64,000 nucleotides of DNA, from assembly GCF_003575965.1 (NCBI RefSeq), contig NZ_QWJJ01000014.1, positions 1 through 64,000 on the forward strand. The letters run 5' to 3'. This document shows positions 47,159 through 56,056 of this stretch, in pieces. Source of the DNA: Pseudooceanicola sediminis (GTDB lineage: Bacteria > Pseudomonadota > Alphaproteobacteria > Rhodobacterales > Rhodobacteraceae). A program made the translations under genes and the position numbers. The notes below the pieces were generated by a model. The model saw only the letters and a list, made by a program, of their open reading frames with translations, ran no database searches and was not told the origin of the DNA. Each line of letters begins with the position of its first letter. The first letter of the stretch is position 1.

Positions 47159-47613
47159 TCGACCTCGATGATATCGACCGTCAGATCCTGCGGGCCCTGT
47201 CCGAAGACGCGACGCAAAGCTCCGGCGCGATGGGGCGCAAGCTGGGCCTGTCGCAACCGGCCACCTGGCGCCGCATTCGACGGCTGGAGGACGCCGGCGC
47301 CCTCCGGGGCAGACGGGTCGACCTCGATCTCGCACGCCTCGGCTTCGGCGTCACCGTCTTTCTCGGCGTCAAGCTCGCCGCCAAGGGCCGCCTCAGTCTC
47401 GAGGATTTCGAACGCGCCGTCTCGGCAATCCCCGAGGTCCAGACCGTCGAACACATCCTCGGCGCCTATGATTACCGTTTGCGCGTCACCGCCCGCGACA
47501 TTCCCGATTTCGAACGCGTCCTGCGGCGTCGCATCATGACCCTGCCGGGGATCGGCAATGTCGATGCCAACGTGCTGCTCTCGGAGGAACGCCTCTCGGG
47601 TCCGCTCGGCTGA
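47155..47613 (+). CDS. Lrp/AsnC-family regulator (second of a pair)
   Basis: The 152-residue protein is a paralogue of its neighbour with the same layout: LDDIDRQILRALSEDATQSS, GRKLGLSQPATWRRIRRLED and a RAM domain (GVTVFLGVKLAAKGRLSLED; HILGAYDYRLRVTARDIPDF). Its start overlaps the previous stop by four bases (ATGA), so both are made together and might form mixed oligomers. Ligand unknown. Confidence 0.92.
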
Positions 47614-47710
47614 TCGCTGCACCGCCAATTCCGTTTCCCTGTTGGAAATATCCCGGGGGAGGTGCGCAGCACCGGGGGCAGCGCCCCTCTTCAGACGCCC
47701 CCAAACAGTA

Positions 47711-48907
47711 CTACCTCACGCCCAAACCCATCTGCATCAATACCTTGCGCACCGGTGCGGCCGAATACAGCGCATTCAGTCCTGCCGCCCGCAGATCCCG
47801 CAGGGGCTGCGCCGATATCTGTGACGCCCTGTTCAGCGCGTCGATACCGGCGGCGCGGATCTGCACGTCGCGGTGACGACCGTCGTGATAGGCGTCCATC
47901 ATCTGCGCGTCGCCCAGCTGCTCGGGGGCGGCGATGGCCAGATCGCGCAGACACCGCAAATCCCCCAGCGACATGTTCAGACCCTGCGCACCGATCGGCG
48001 GCAGGACATGCGCAGCCTCGGCCATGAGGGCCAGGCGTTGCCCGCTCATCCGCTCCGCCACCTGGGTGATGATCGGCCAGACCGACCTGCGCGTCTCCAG
48101 CCTCAGCGGCCCGAGGATGCCGCAACTGCGCCGCAGCATCTCGGCCTCGAACGCGGCCACGTCCAAGGCCGCCAGCTCCTGAACGCGCGGCCCGTCCTCC
48201 ATCCAGACCACGGCCGATGACGGCCGCCCGTCCAGATCAGGCAGCGGTACCAGCGTGAAGGGACCGCCACTGCGATGGATCTCGGTCGACACGTTCTCAT
48301 GCGGCACCGGATGGGTCACCGCAAAGGCGAGGGCTTTCTGGCCGTAACGGCGGGTGGTGACGCCGATGCCTGCCGCCTCGCGCATCGGGGACAGGCGGCC
48401 ATCGGCGGCGATCACCAGGCGGGCACGCACGCGCGTTCCGTCGGACAATCCGACAAAGGCCTCGGTCTCGCGGGTGAACAGGCTCTTGCTGGCTGTGCCC
48501 GGTCGAAATTCAACCGTGTCCAGCGCTTCGATGCGCGCGACCATCTCGCGGCGCAGCAGCCAGTTCGGCAGGTTCCATCCGAACGGATGATCGGAAATCT
48601 CGGCCGAATTGAAATCGCGGATCACGCGCGCCTCGGGGGCCGGTCCGCCCGCATCCACGATCCGCATGATGTTCAATGGCGCTGCGTGCGGCCCCAGGGC
48701 ATCCCAAAGCCCGATATCCTCCAGCAGGTTCCGCGCCGGTTGCAGAAAAGCTGTCGTGCGCAAATCCGCGCCCTCGGCCTCCCGCGCCACCACGGGCGCG
48801 GCGGGGTCGAGGCACAGCACCGAAAACCCTGCCACGCCAAAGGCGCAAGCCGCGGTCAGCCCTGCAACTCCACCGCCCGAGATCACAATATCGAAACGCT
48901 TGTCCAT
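47711..48907 (-). CDS. UbiH/UbiF-family FAD-dependent hydroxylase
   Basis: The 398-residue flavoprotein monooxygenase has the N-terminal FAD-binding FDIVISGGGVAGLTAACAFG, the DG motif RLVIAADGRLSPMREAAGI near residue 165 and the second FAD motif ALMAEAAHVLPPIGAQGLNM-S-LGD near 293, where the usual GDAAH is EAAH. The family hydroxylates the ubiquinone ring precursor; which position cannot be stated. A strong AGGAGG ribosome site precedes the ATG. Confidence 0.88.
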   Translation of the reverse strand: MDKRFDIVISGGGVAGLTAACAFGVAGFSVLCLDPAAPVVAREAEGADLRTTAFLQPARNLLEDIGLWDALGPHAAPLNIMRIVDAGGPAPEARVIRDFNSAEISDHPFGWNLPNWLLRREMVARIEALDTVEFRPGTASKSLFTRETEAFVGLSDGTRVRARLVIAADGRLSPMREAAGIGVTTRRYGQKALAFAVTHPVPHENVSTEIHRSGGPFTLVPLPDLDGRPSSAVVWMEDGPRVQELAALDVAAFEAEMLRRSCGILGPLRLETRRSVWPIITQVAERMSGQRLALMAEAAHVLPPIGAQGLNMSLGDLRCLRDLAIAAPEQLGDAQMMDAYHDGRHRDVQIRAAGIDALNRASQISAQPLRDLRAAGLNALYSAAPVRKVLMQMGLGVR

Positions 48908-48975
48908 GGCGAACCTCCTGCTCAGCTATCTAGAGCGCAGCCGACCGAGGGAAAAGCGCCAAAGCGCCGCGCCCG

Positions 48976-49620
48976 TCACAGCAGTTTGCCCAGAAACCCC
49001 GACAGGTCATCTGTATGGAAATGGATATGCTCGGCGGCGAAGGGCGCCTCGGCGACATGAACGCAGCGCAGCCCCATTGCAAATGGCTCGGCCAGATTGC
49101 GCGGATCGTCCTCGAACATCGCGGCACGGGTCGGGTCGAACCCGTCAGCGGCAAAAACGGCATCAAAGGCCGCACGCTCAGGCTTTGGCAGAAAGCCCGC
49201 ATGTTCAACGCCATAGATGGCATCGAACAGACCTTCCAGACCACGCGCCGCACTGACGCGTTCGGCATAGGGGGCCGATCCGTTGGTGAAGATGATCTTG
49301 CGCCCGGGCAGGGCGCGAATGTGGCTGGCCAAAAGGGGATCGGCCTGCAGATGCGTCAGGTCGATGTCATGGACATGTTGCTGAAACGGCAGGGGGTCGA
49401 TCCCATGTTCGCGCATCAACCCCGACAATGTCGTGCCATGGGTGCGCCAATAATGCCCGCGCAGCCGGTCGGCCTCTTCCGCATCGACCTTCAGCAAATC
49501 CATGACCCAGTCGCGCATTCGAACCTTGATCTGATCGAACAGGCGCGCCGAGGGGTGATAAAGCGTATTGTCGAGGTCGAAGACCCAAGTGGTCACATGG
49601 CTGAATGAGGCGTTTGGCAT
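48976..49620 (-). CDS. Pyrimidine 5'-nucleotidase (HAD superfamily)
   Basis: A 214-residue HAD phosphatase with motif I WVFDLDNTLY near residue 12, motif II IIFTNGSA near 110, the lysine in FLPKPERAAFD and motif IV AAMFEDDPRNL. The FDLDNTLYHP start and size match the pyrimidine 5'-nucleotidase group (SDT1/YjjG-like), which removes phosphate from UMP and CMP. The substrate call rests on family similarity. Confidence 0.85.
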   Translation of the reverse strand: MPNASFSHVTTWVFDLDNTLYHPSARLFDQIKVRMRDWVMDLLKVDAEEADRLRGHYWRTHGTTLSGLMREHGIDPLPFQQHVHDIDLTHLQADPLLASHIRALPGRKIIFTNGSAPYAERVSAARGLEGLFDAIYGVEHAGFLPKPERAAFDAVFAADGFDPTRAAMFEDDPRNLAEPFAMGLRCVHVAEAPFAAEHIHFHTDDLSGFLGKLL

Positions 49621-49734
49621 GGCCGGACGCTAGCGCCGCGCGGGGCGCTGCGCAAGCCATCGCGCTGACCGATTGCTTGCCATGCGCCGCCCGGCAGGAC
49701 TACTGTGAGCCGAATTTCAAAGGAGCCGCTCGGC

Positions 49735-50385
49735 ATGGCGATCAAACCTGCGCAAGGGGATGCATATTCGCTCATTCTCGAAGCGATCGACGTGGGCGTC
49801 TACCGCCCTGGCGACCGTCTGGTCGAAAGCGAACTGGCAGAACGGTTTGGCGTTTCGCGCACCCCAATTCGCGAGGCATTGCAACGGCTTGAAACCCAGG
49901 CGCTGCTGACCCGTGATGGCCGCTCCCTGATCGTGGCATCGCTGGATCACAATCAGCTCGCAGAACTCTACATCGTGCGGGCCGAGCTTGAAGCCCTGGC
50001 TGCGCGCCTTGCCGCGCGTCACGCCAATCCCGAAGAGGTGCGCGTGCTTCAGGACATGATCGCAGATGATCGCAAGCATCTGGGGGATCCGCAGGCGCTG
50101 AGCCGCGCAAACCGGCGTTTTCACCACCAGATTCACCTGGCGTCGCACAACCGCTTTCTTGTTCAGCAACTCGACCTCGTACACCGTTCCATGGCCTTGC
50201 TGGCAACAACCTCCCTGGCCGCCGAAGGGCGTGACGAAGATGCCCTCGCCGAACATGATGCCATCGTCCGGGCCATCGCCACGCGGGACGAGGCAAAGGC
50301 AGGCGACGCCCTGCGCACCCATATTTCCAAGGCGTTCATCACCCGGCTCAAGCTCGACGCAGCCCGCGACGAAGATCACATCTAG
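49735..50385 (+). CDS. GntR-family regulator (FCD subfamily)
   Basis: The 216-residue protein has the GntR winged helix (YRPGDRLVESELAERFGVSR, TPIREALQRLETQALLTRDG) and an all-helical FCD effector domain with metal/ligand residues (DRKHLGDPQALSRANRRFHH; HDAIVRAIATRDEAKAGDAL-RTHI). FCD regulators sense carboxylic acids. ATG 49735 has AGGAG nine bases upstream; a GTG at 49705 is weaker. The 3' end overlaps the convergent glycosyltransferase gene by four bases. Confidence 0.9.
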   Translation: MAIKPAQGDAYSLILEAIDVGVYRPGDRLVESELAERFGVSRTPIREALQRLETQALLTRDGRSLIVASLDHNQLAELYIVRAELEALAARLAARHANPEEVRVLQDMIADDRKHLGDPQALSRANRRFHHQIHLASHNRFLVQQLDLVHRSMALLATTSLAAEGRDEDALAEHDAIVRAIATRDEAKAGDALRTHISKAFITRLKLDAARDEDHI

Positions 50386-52301
50386 GCTTCTGGTCCCTGA
50401 GTATCGGCGGTTTCGCCGGCGGACGAGATCGAATGGCCATGTTGTGTCTTGTGCCAGTGGAATGGGCAAAAGATCAGCTCGTACAGCGCCATATAAGCGG
50501 CAAGACATCCCAGGGGATAATACAGGTGCAGCGTCGGCACCCATTTCCACAGGTGCCGGTGCCCCGCCTTGCGCGTGGCGACAAGGCCCAGCGTGATGTT
50601 CTGGATTTCGGCGGTAAAGAACAGGATGGCACAGGTGGTCAACAGCGGCGGCGGGATGATTTCGCGCAGCGGATGCGGCAGACCCAGCAGGATCAGCCAG
50701 AACGACCACAGCAGCGGCGCCAACATGAATTGCGATACTGCCGTGATGAAATGCGCATGAAACCCGATGAAACGCCATGGTCCCAGCTGGCGCAGCACAA
50801 GGCGTGGATTTCGCAGATGAACAAGGTACGTCACCACGTAACCCTTTAGCCAGCGCGACCGCTGCGTGACCCAGGGGCGCGCGTGGCAATTCGCCTCTTC
50901 CGATGTGGTCGAGGACAGGATTTGCGTATCGTAGCCATGGCGCGCCAGGCGAAACCCCAGATCGGCATCCTCGGTGACATTGTGGGCGTCCCAGCCACCC
51001 AGCTCCTCCAGCACGTCGCGGCGCACGAAAACGGTGGTGCCGCCCAGCGGGACCGCCAGCCCCATCTGCGACATCCCGGGCAGGACCAGCCGGAACCAGC
51101 TGTTGTATTCAACCGTAAAGCAACGCGCGATCCAGTTCTGATCGGCATTGTAGTAATCCAGCGCGCCCTGAAGGCAGGCGACGCGGCGGGGCGAGGCAGC
51201 GAAACGCTCGGCCACCTTCAGCAACTGATCAGGCTCGGGGGCGTCTTCGGCATCATAGATCCCGATGATCTCGCCCCGGCAAAAATCCAAGGCATAGTTC
51301 ATGGCGCGTGGTTTTGTGCGCGGCACGCCATCTGGCACCGTGACCACGCGCATCCAGCGCGGCAGGTCCAACGTTGAAATCGCGCCACGGGTCACGTGGT
51401 CATGTTCCTCCAGCGCCAGGATGACATCCAGTCGATCACGGGGATAGTTCAACTTCTCCAACCGCTTGATCAGCAGCTCGGCGATGCGTCTCTCCTTGTA
51501 CAATGGCACCAGGACAGAGATTTCGGGCAGGCGCTTCCTGCTATCTTTCGGCACCTGCTCCGGCGCCGTCGCTTTCAGCAGATGGGTCAGCGTCGCGCCG
51601 CCTTTCATCAGCATGGCAAGCGCCAGCGTCAGGGTGGCCCAGGTTACCCCGGCCAGAAATATCACCTTGGGATAGAATGCCAGCGCCGCCAGAACGCAGA
51701 TGATGATTGCAAAGGATATCTGCACGCGGTGCGAAGCGCGCGACCAGGTGCGGCAACTTTCGCCAGTTGGAACGCGGTTCGACATCTTTGCAACAAGGGC
51801 GTCGTGATGCGCCTCTGCCAGGTAGGTCTGGATTTCACCGTGGGTGGCGACGACGGGGCGCGCATCGATCAGCAGCGGTTCTGCCAGGTTGCGTTCCAGC
51901 GTGTCGAGCAGGGCCGAAAAGTGTTCCGGCCGCGCGCAGGCAACGATCAGGCAACCTTGGCTTAACTTCCATGGGACAAGTTGATGCTTCAGGCAAAAGC
52001 TGGGGTCGAATAGATCGAGAAGGTGCTTGTCGGGCGCGTCTGTCGTGAAATCCACCCGGCTGAACCCCAGGCTCAGGCTCAGCAGGTCGAGAAGATGTCG
52101 TTCACTGACCTCTCCCTCGGCCCAGGCACGGCGAAGGCGATCGGCGTTGTCGGGACGGTCCAACATGCGATCGGTCGCAAGCAGGAATTCCGTGGCGCGT
52201 TCTTGAAACATGCCGGCCTGCACCGGATCCAGCCCCCCCGAACGGAGCGGGCCGGCATGTGTCGATGGCTGCGTGTCCAGCTTGCGCAGGTTCGACACCA
52301 T
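50382..52301 (-). CDS. Processive family-2 glycosyltransferase with GspE-N-like N-terminal domain
   Basis: The 639-residue membrane enzyme has an N-terminal cytoplasmic domain (residues about 70-180) like the N-terminal domain of GspE/MshE (HLLDLLSLSLGFSRVDF; LVPWKLSQGCLIVACARPEH). The GT2 catalytic domain has ISVLVPLYKER, IIGIYDAEDAPEPDQ, VTEDADLGFRLA and TQRSRWLKGY, the D, DxD, TED and QxxRW motifs of processive beta-glycosyltransferases. Several hydrophobic segments flank it. This order resembles XagB-type exopolysaccharide synthases. The product is unknown. ATG 52301 or 52343 could be the start. Confidence 0.88.
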   Translation of the reverse strand: MVSNLRKLDTQPSTHAGPLRSGGLDPVQAGMFQERATEFLLATDRMLDRPDNADRLRRAWAEGEVSERHLLDLLSLSLGFSRVDFTTDAPDKHLLDLFDPSFCLKHQLVPWKLSQGCLIVACARPEHFSALLDTLERNLAEPLLIDARPVVATHGEIQTYLAEAHHDALVAKMSNRVPTGESCRTWSRASHRVQISFAIIICVLAALAFYPKVIFLAGVTWATLTLALAMLMKGGATLTHLLKATAPEQVPKDSRKRLPEISVLVPLYKERRIAELLIKRLEKLNYPRDRLDVILALEEHDHVTRGAISTLDLPRWMRVVTVPDGVPRTKPRAMNYALDFCRGEIIGIYDAEDAPEPDQLLKVAERFAASPRRVACLQGALDYYNADQNWIARCFTVEYNSWFRLVLPGMSQMGLAVPLGGTTVFVRRDVLEELGGWDAHNVTEDADLGFRLARHGYDTQILSSTTSEEANCHARPWVTQRSRWLKGYVVTYLVHLRNPRLVLRQLGPWRFIGFHAHFITAVSQFMLAPLLWSFWLILLGLPHPLREIIPPPLLTTCAILFFTAEIQNITLGLVATRKAGHRHLWKWVPTLHLYYPLGCLAAYMALYELIFCPFHWHKTQHGHSISSAGETADTQGPEA

Positions 52302-52622
52302 GAATGTAAGCCCCTTTCCTCCTGCTGCAGAACTGTTTCGCAAGCGAAGGTTAATCGGGCGTTAGCAAATCCTTTCCACAGGGTTAATGGGTGCATTTTG
52401 GAAGGCGGATTCAGCGCATAGGTGTATTTTGTGGTGATTGCCCTGGCTCACTGACGATCCAAGGGCGCCCTTGCGCCGCTGCACCGCGGGCGATGCACGA
52501 TGGTGCGGCGCACGATCATCCATTTTGACTGGTTCGCCAGACACCGACAGGGGGGTGAATTGCGGTTGCGCATGAAAAAGGGGGCCGGAATGGGCCCCCT
52601 GAATTCACGATCCGACATCCCT
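52302..52622. other. Intergenic region with a large hairpin and the carA terminator
   Basis: The 321 bases hold no gene. At 52461-52472 is the palindrome AAGGGCGCCCTT, followed at 52472-52512 by a long hairpin in which TGCGCCG-CTG-CACC pairs with GGTGCGGCGCA. The right arm contains GTGCGGCGCAC, a near match to the core of the 23-bp repeats at 1618. The carA terminator closes the region. Confidence 0.5.
52575..52600 (-). terminator. Intrinsic terminator of carA
   Basis: On the minus strand GGGGGCC pairs with GGCCCCC around a short loop and TTTTT follows. It lies 23 bases after the carA stop. Confidence 0.9.
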
Positions 52623-53789
52623 TCAGGCGTCGCTTGCAACCTTGTCCATCGAGGCGGCAAAGCGTTCAAACAGATAAAAGCTGTCTTGCGGGCCGGGGCT
52701 GGCCTCGGGGTGGTACTGGACCGAAAAGACCGGCCGGTCCGCCATGCGTATGCCACAGTTGGAACCATCGAAAAGCGAAACATGCGTTTCCTTGACACCG
52801 CTGGGCAGCGACTGGCTATCGACCGCAAAGCCGTGGTTCATCGACGTGATCTCGACCTTGCCCGTTTCCAGGTCCTTGACCGGATGGTTTGCCCCATGGT
52901 GCCCGTGGTTCATCTTGACGGTCTGCGCCCCAAGCGCCAGCGCCAGGATCTGGTGCCCCAGGCAGATACCGAAAACCGGCATGTCAGAGGCTTTCATGAC
53001 CTGCTGAATCATCGGCACGGCATACTTTCCGGTTGCCGCAGGGTCGCCAGGGCCATTCGACAGGAACAATCCGTCGGGATTGTGGGCCAGCACCTCTTCG
53101 GCCGTCGCGCTTGCAGGCAAAACCGTAACGTCGCACCCGGCCGAGGCCAGACAACGCAGGATGTTGCGCTTTGCGCCATAGTCGATGGCGACCACCTTGT
53201 GGCGGGCCTCGGTCTGGCGGGTAAATCCGTCGGGCCAGGCCCACCGCATTTCATCCCAGCGATAGCTTTGGGCGCAGGTGACATCACGGGCAAGGTCCAT
53301 GCCTTCGAGCCCGGCAAAGCCGCGGGCACGGGCGACCAGGGCCTCGACATCAAAGTTGCCATCGGGATCATGTGCCAGTGCGGCATGCGGCGCCCCCCGG
53401 GCGCGGATCGCGCGTGTCAGCCTGCGGGTATCGATACCGCCAATCGCAATGCGCCCACGCGCGGCCAGCCAATCACCCAGCTCCCCGGCAGCACGATAGT
53501 TCGACGCTTCGGTCGGGTCCCATTTGACCACCATCCCCGCCGCGACAGGATTGGCGGTTTCATCGTCTTCGGTATTCACGCCGACGTTGCCGATATGGGG
53601 GAAGGTAAAGGTGATAATCTGTCCGGCATAGGATGGATCAGTCATGATCTCCTGGTAGCCGGTCATCGCCGTGTTGAAGCAGAGTTCAGCCTCGGTCACG
53701 CCGGTGGCGCCAAACCCCTTGCCGTAGAAGATCGTCCCATCGGCAAGCGCGAGGCAGGCAGTCGGTTTCTGTCCTTGGATAAGGGGCAT
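52623..53789 (-). CDS. carA: Carbamoyl-phosphate synthase small subunit
   Basis: CarA is the glutaminase subunit that feeds ammonia to CarB for arginine and pyrimidine synthesis. The 388-residue protein has the N-terminal domain (ACLALADGTIFYGKGFGATG, TAMTGYQEIMTDPSYAGQII) and the class I amidotransferase domain with LSNGPGDPAA, nucleophile FGICLGHQILALA and the catalytic His/Glu in QYHPEASPGPQDS. ATG 53789 is the family start; the longer frame adds 12 unrelated residues. carB is not in the window. Confidence 0.97.
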   Translation of the reverse strand: MPLIQGQKPTACLALADGTIFYGKGFGATGVTEAELCFNTAMTGYQEIMTDPSYAGQIITFTFPHIGNVGVNTEDDETANPVAAGMVVKWDPTEASNYRAAGELGDWLAARGRIAIGGIDTRRLTRAIRARGAPHAALAHDPDGNFDVEALVARARGFAGLEGMDLARDVTCAQSYRWDEMRWAWPDGFTRQTEARHKVVAIDYGAKRNILRCLASAGCDVTVLPASATAEEVLAHNPDGLFLSNGPGDPAATGKYAVPMIQQVMKASDMPVFGICLGHQILALALGAQTVKMNHGHHGANHPVKDLETGKVEITSMNHGFAVDSQSLPSGVKETHVSLFDGSNCGIRMADRPVFSVQYHPEASPGPQDSFYLFERFAASMDKVASDA

Positions 53790-54121
53790 GGCAACAACTC
53801 TTCTGGGAATGGCAAATCGGAGCATACCTAGAAGGGCAGGGCAGGCGGGTCAAGGGGCGGAGAGGCGTGTGCCGGGCTTTGGCTTCGTTGTGCGGGACAC
53901 TCGCAAGCGAGCGACGAGGAGAGAGTCGCCCAACGAGGTGCGAATGCGGTTGCTGCATCGCGGCAGGTTTCAGGCCCCACAGGGGCGTTGACGCGGCGAA
54001 ACCTTAACAGGTGGGCTCAAAACCGTTCCGCGCCGCGGCGAATGCGCGGTGGAACGCTTGTCGATGGCTGTGCGTTTCGCTATATGTCGGCACTTGCAAC
54101 CAACTCCGGGGTAGACGTGAG

Positions 54122-54583
54122 ATGCAACTGAGAGACCAGGTCAACACAGCCATGAAGGCCGCGATGAAAGATCGCGCCAAGGAACGGCTCTGCACCCTGC
54201 GGCTGATCAATGCAGCCATCAAGGACCGCGATATTGCCGTCCGCGGCGACGGCAAGGACGAAGGCGTCTGCGAGGCCGAAGTGCTTGCTATCTTGGGGAA
54301 AATGACCAAGCAAAGACAGGAAAGCGCCCGCGCCTACGAAGAAGGTGGGCGCATCGACCTGGCGGAGCAGGAACTGGAAGAAATCAAGGTGATCGAAGAG
54401 TTCCTGCCGCGGCAGCTGCGCGACAAGGAAGTGGATGCGGCGATCGAGGAAGCCATTGCCACCACCGAGGCGAATTCGATCCGGGACATGGGCAAGGTCA
54501 TTGGCCATCTGAAGGCGAAATACACCGGCCAGATGGACTTTGGCGCCGTTGGGCCGATGGTGAAAAAACGCCTGACTACATAA
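54122..54583 (+). CDS. GatB/YqeY domain protein
   Basis: The 153-residue protein is a stand-alone YqeY, related to the C-terminal tRNA-binding domain of GatB. It is helical with MQLRDQVNTAMKAAMKDRAK, EEFLPRQLRDKEVDAAIEEA and the terminal GKVIGHLKAKYTGQMDFGAV. Function is unknown but the family may interact with tRNA or aminoacylation. It is divergent from carA, a common order in this group. Confidence 0.9.
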   Translation: MQLRDQVNTAMKAAMKDRAKERLCTLRLINAAIKDRDIAVRGDGKDEGVCEAEVLAILGKMTKQRQESARAYEEGGRIDLAEQELEEIKVIEEFLPRQLRDKEVDAAIEEAIATTEANSIRDMGKVIGHLKAKYTGQMDFGAVGPMVKKRLTT

Positions 54584-54610
54584 GCTTAGGCGTAGCGACA
54601 GTTTCAAAGG

Positions 54611-54643
54611 GCCCCTGCCGGGAGATCGGCGGGGGCTTTTTTT
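54611..54643 (+). terminator. Intrinsic terminator after the YqeY gene
   Basis: GCCCCTGCCG pairs with CGGCGGGGGC (one mismatch) around GGAGAT, followed by seven T. Confidence 0.92.
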
Positions 54644-55070
54644 CGTCCTGCGGCCTGCCGGGAGCGGCGCAGGGCGAGGGGGGCCAAACTGCCCGAAACG
54701 GAACGTCGGTGCCTGCGTCGGTATCTGGGCGGTATCCGGGCGGTGGAAACTCGGTCGGTTCTGTCTGCGTCTTCGTCTGACGCGGCGCGGCGTCGCGGTT
54801 GGGGCTGGCGCAGGGAGGAGCGGCGCGCGGGTGCGTCGCGGAAAGGCAAGGATGCCGAGGCGGGGGGCGTGGGCCGAAGGTGGGGGGAGGATGCCGGGTG
54901 ATTCGGTGTCGACGGGGGCCGTGCGCCGCCACCGGCGGGGGCGAAGCGGCCGGGATGCAAAAGGCTTTGCGGCTCTCGGCGGAGAGGTTCGGAATTGGAC
55001 CCTGTGAATGGGAACCCGTGCCCGGGCTGACAAGTTTTCACCTTGCTACATTCCCGCAGCGGAACATTCG

Positions 55071-55152
55071 GCCAGACCAGACCAGACGGGCCAGACCACA
55101 TCTGCCAGAGCAGACGGTTCAGACCAGACGGGCCAGAGCAGACGGGCCAGGG
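55071..55152. repeat. Short direct repeats of a CAGACGGGCCAGA-type unit
   Basis: The run contains GACCAGACGGGCCAGA, then GAGCAGACGGTTCAGA, GACCAGACGGGCCAGA and GAGCAGACGGGCCAGG, all about 16 bp long, directly 80 bases before the DUF3008 gene. The units alternate in one or two bases, so they probably arose by slippage. Confidence 0.8.
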
Positions 55153-55233
55153 GTGTGAGACTTGACTATGTGGCTGTCGGACGTGGCTTGGCCCCCACGG
55201 CGGGACTGATGGACAGAGACAGGAGACATGCAG

Positions 55234-55416
55234 ATGAAAGCGCGATCCAAGGCACAGCAGCGGGCCGCCGGGGCGGCTCTTTCCGCCAAACGGGGCGAGA
55301 CCAAAGTCGGTGATTTGCAGGGTGCATCAAAGGACATGTACGACAGCATGAGCGAGGCTGAGTTGGAAGAGATGGCATCGACCTCGCTCAAGAATCTGCC
55401 GGACGAGGCGGATTGA
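55234..55416 (+). CDS. DUF3008 small protein
   Basis: A 60-residue protein beginning MKARSKAQQRAAGAALSAKR, followed by GETKVGDLQGASKDMYDSMS and an acidic end, as in the DUF3008 family. Starts with a basic, Ala-rich helix and ends in an acidic segment with SEAELEEMAS. Function unknown. ATG 55234 has AGGAG eight bases upstream; ATG 55228 is too close to that site. Confidence 0.85.
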   Translation: MKARSKAQQRAAGAALSAKRGETKVGDLQGASKDMYDSMSEAELEEMASTSLKNLPDEAD

Positions 55417-56056
55417 CACGGAACGGGCAGGGTGATCCGAAACCGGCCTCGATCATCAGTCTTGCGGCGGGCTGACAGGCGCAGCGCGAGGGTTGCAAAT
55501 GTTTGCGCCTTGCCATGCTGCGGGGTGAGCCGGTCGCGAGCGATATGCCCGTGAGACATGCCTGTGAGCGGGAACGGTACGGCGCGCCGTTTCGGTGGCC
55601 GCGTCGGGGTTCCTGGCGGGGCTGGTGATGGTGGTCGGGAATGGCCGCTTGCAGGTGGCCTTGCGCCCTTTGGTGACTGCATCTGGAACGCGACGATTTG
55701 CGAACGCCGCGCGCTTGCACTTGATCCTTCGGGGCCTTGTTTCAGCGGCCAATGAGGCGGGCGTGGGCGATGCCCAAGTCGCGCGGCCATGGGGGTTGCC
55801 TTGGGTTGCCTTGGGGTGTGACGGACGGGGGGCGGGCACGCAGGCGCGGAGCGTGCGAACGGAGGACGCGGCGGGGGGATACGGTTTGCGACACCGGGCT
55901 TCGCGGTGTCGCGGTTTGCAATGGGGCAGACGGGGATAGGGCAGACGGGGATAGGGCAGGCGGATGTACGGCGCTTGTCTGCGTCGCCGATATCGCCCCG
56001 CCCGCAGTCGCGTCCCACGACAAGATTTAGATCGACACGATTTAGATCGAGATGGC
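55417..56056. other. Noncoding region with short repeats between the DUF3008 and DUF2244 genes
   Basis: No gene is supported in 640 bases. Near the DUF2244 end are two small repeat tracts: GGGCAGACGGGGATA repeated nearly three times at 55923-55962, and GATTTAGATCGACAC / GATTTAGATCGAGAT / GGCTCAGATCGGG at 56024-56069, which runs into the 3' end of the DUF2244 gene. Confidence 0.55.
55923..55962. repeat. Tandem 15-bp GGGCAGACGGGGATA repeats
   Basis: Two full copies and one partial copy occur head to tail. On the minus strand they encode a Cys-Pro-Ile-Pro-Val repeat in an unlikely frame. Confidence 0.8.

Larger units (their letters stand above)
54584..55233. other. Noncoding region between the YqeY and DUF3008 genes
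   Basis: Beyond the terminator at 54611 and the repeats at 55071-55152, this GC-rich 650-base region shows no supported gene. Long frames on both strands are of biased composition (Arg/Pro-rich) and look noncoding. Confidence 0.5.

Noticed and set aside
55119-56018. A 299-residue minus-strand protein covering the DUF3008 gene
   Set aside because: Composition is Arg/Pro/Ser-biased and it overlaps a better supported small gene in antisense; it also includes slippage repeats.
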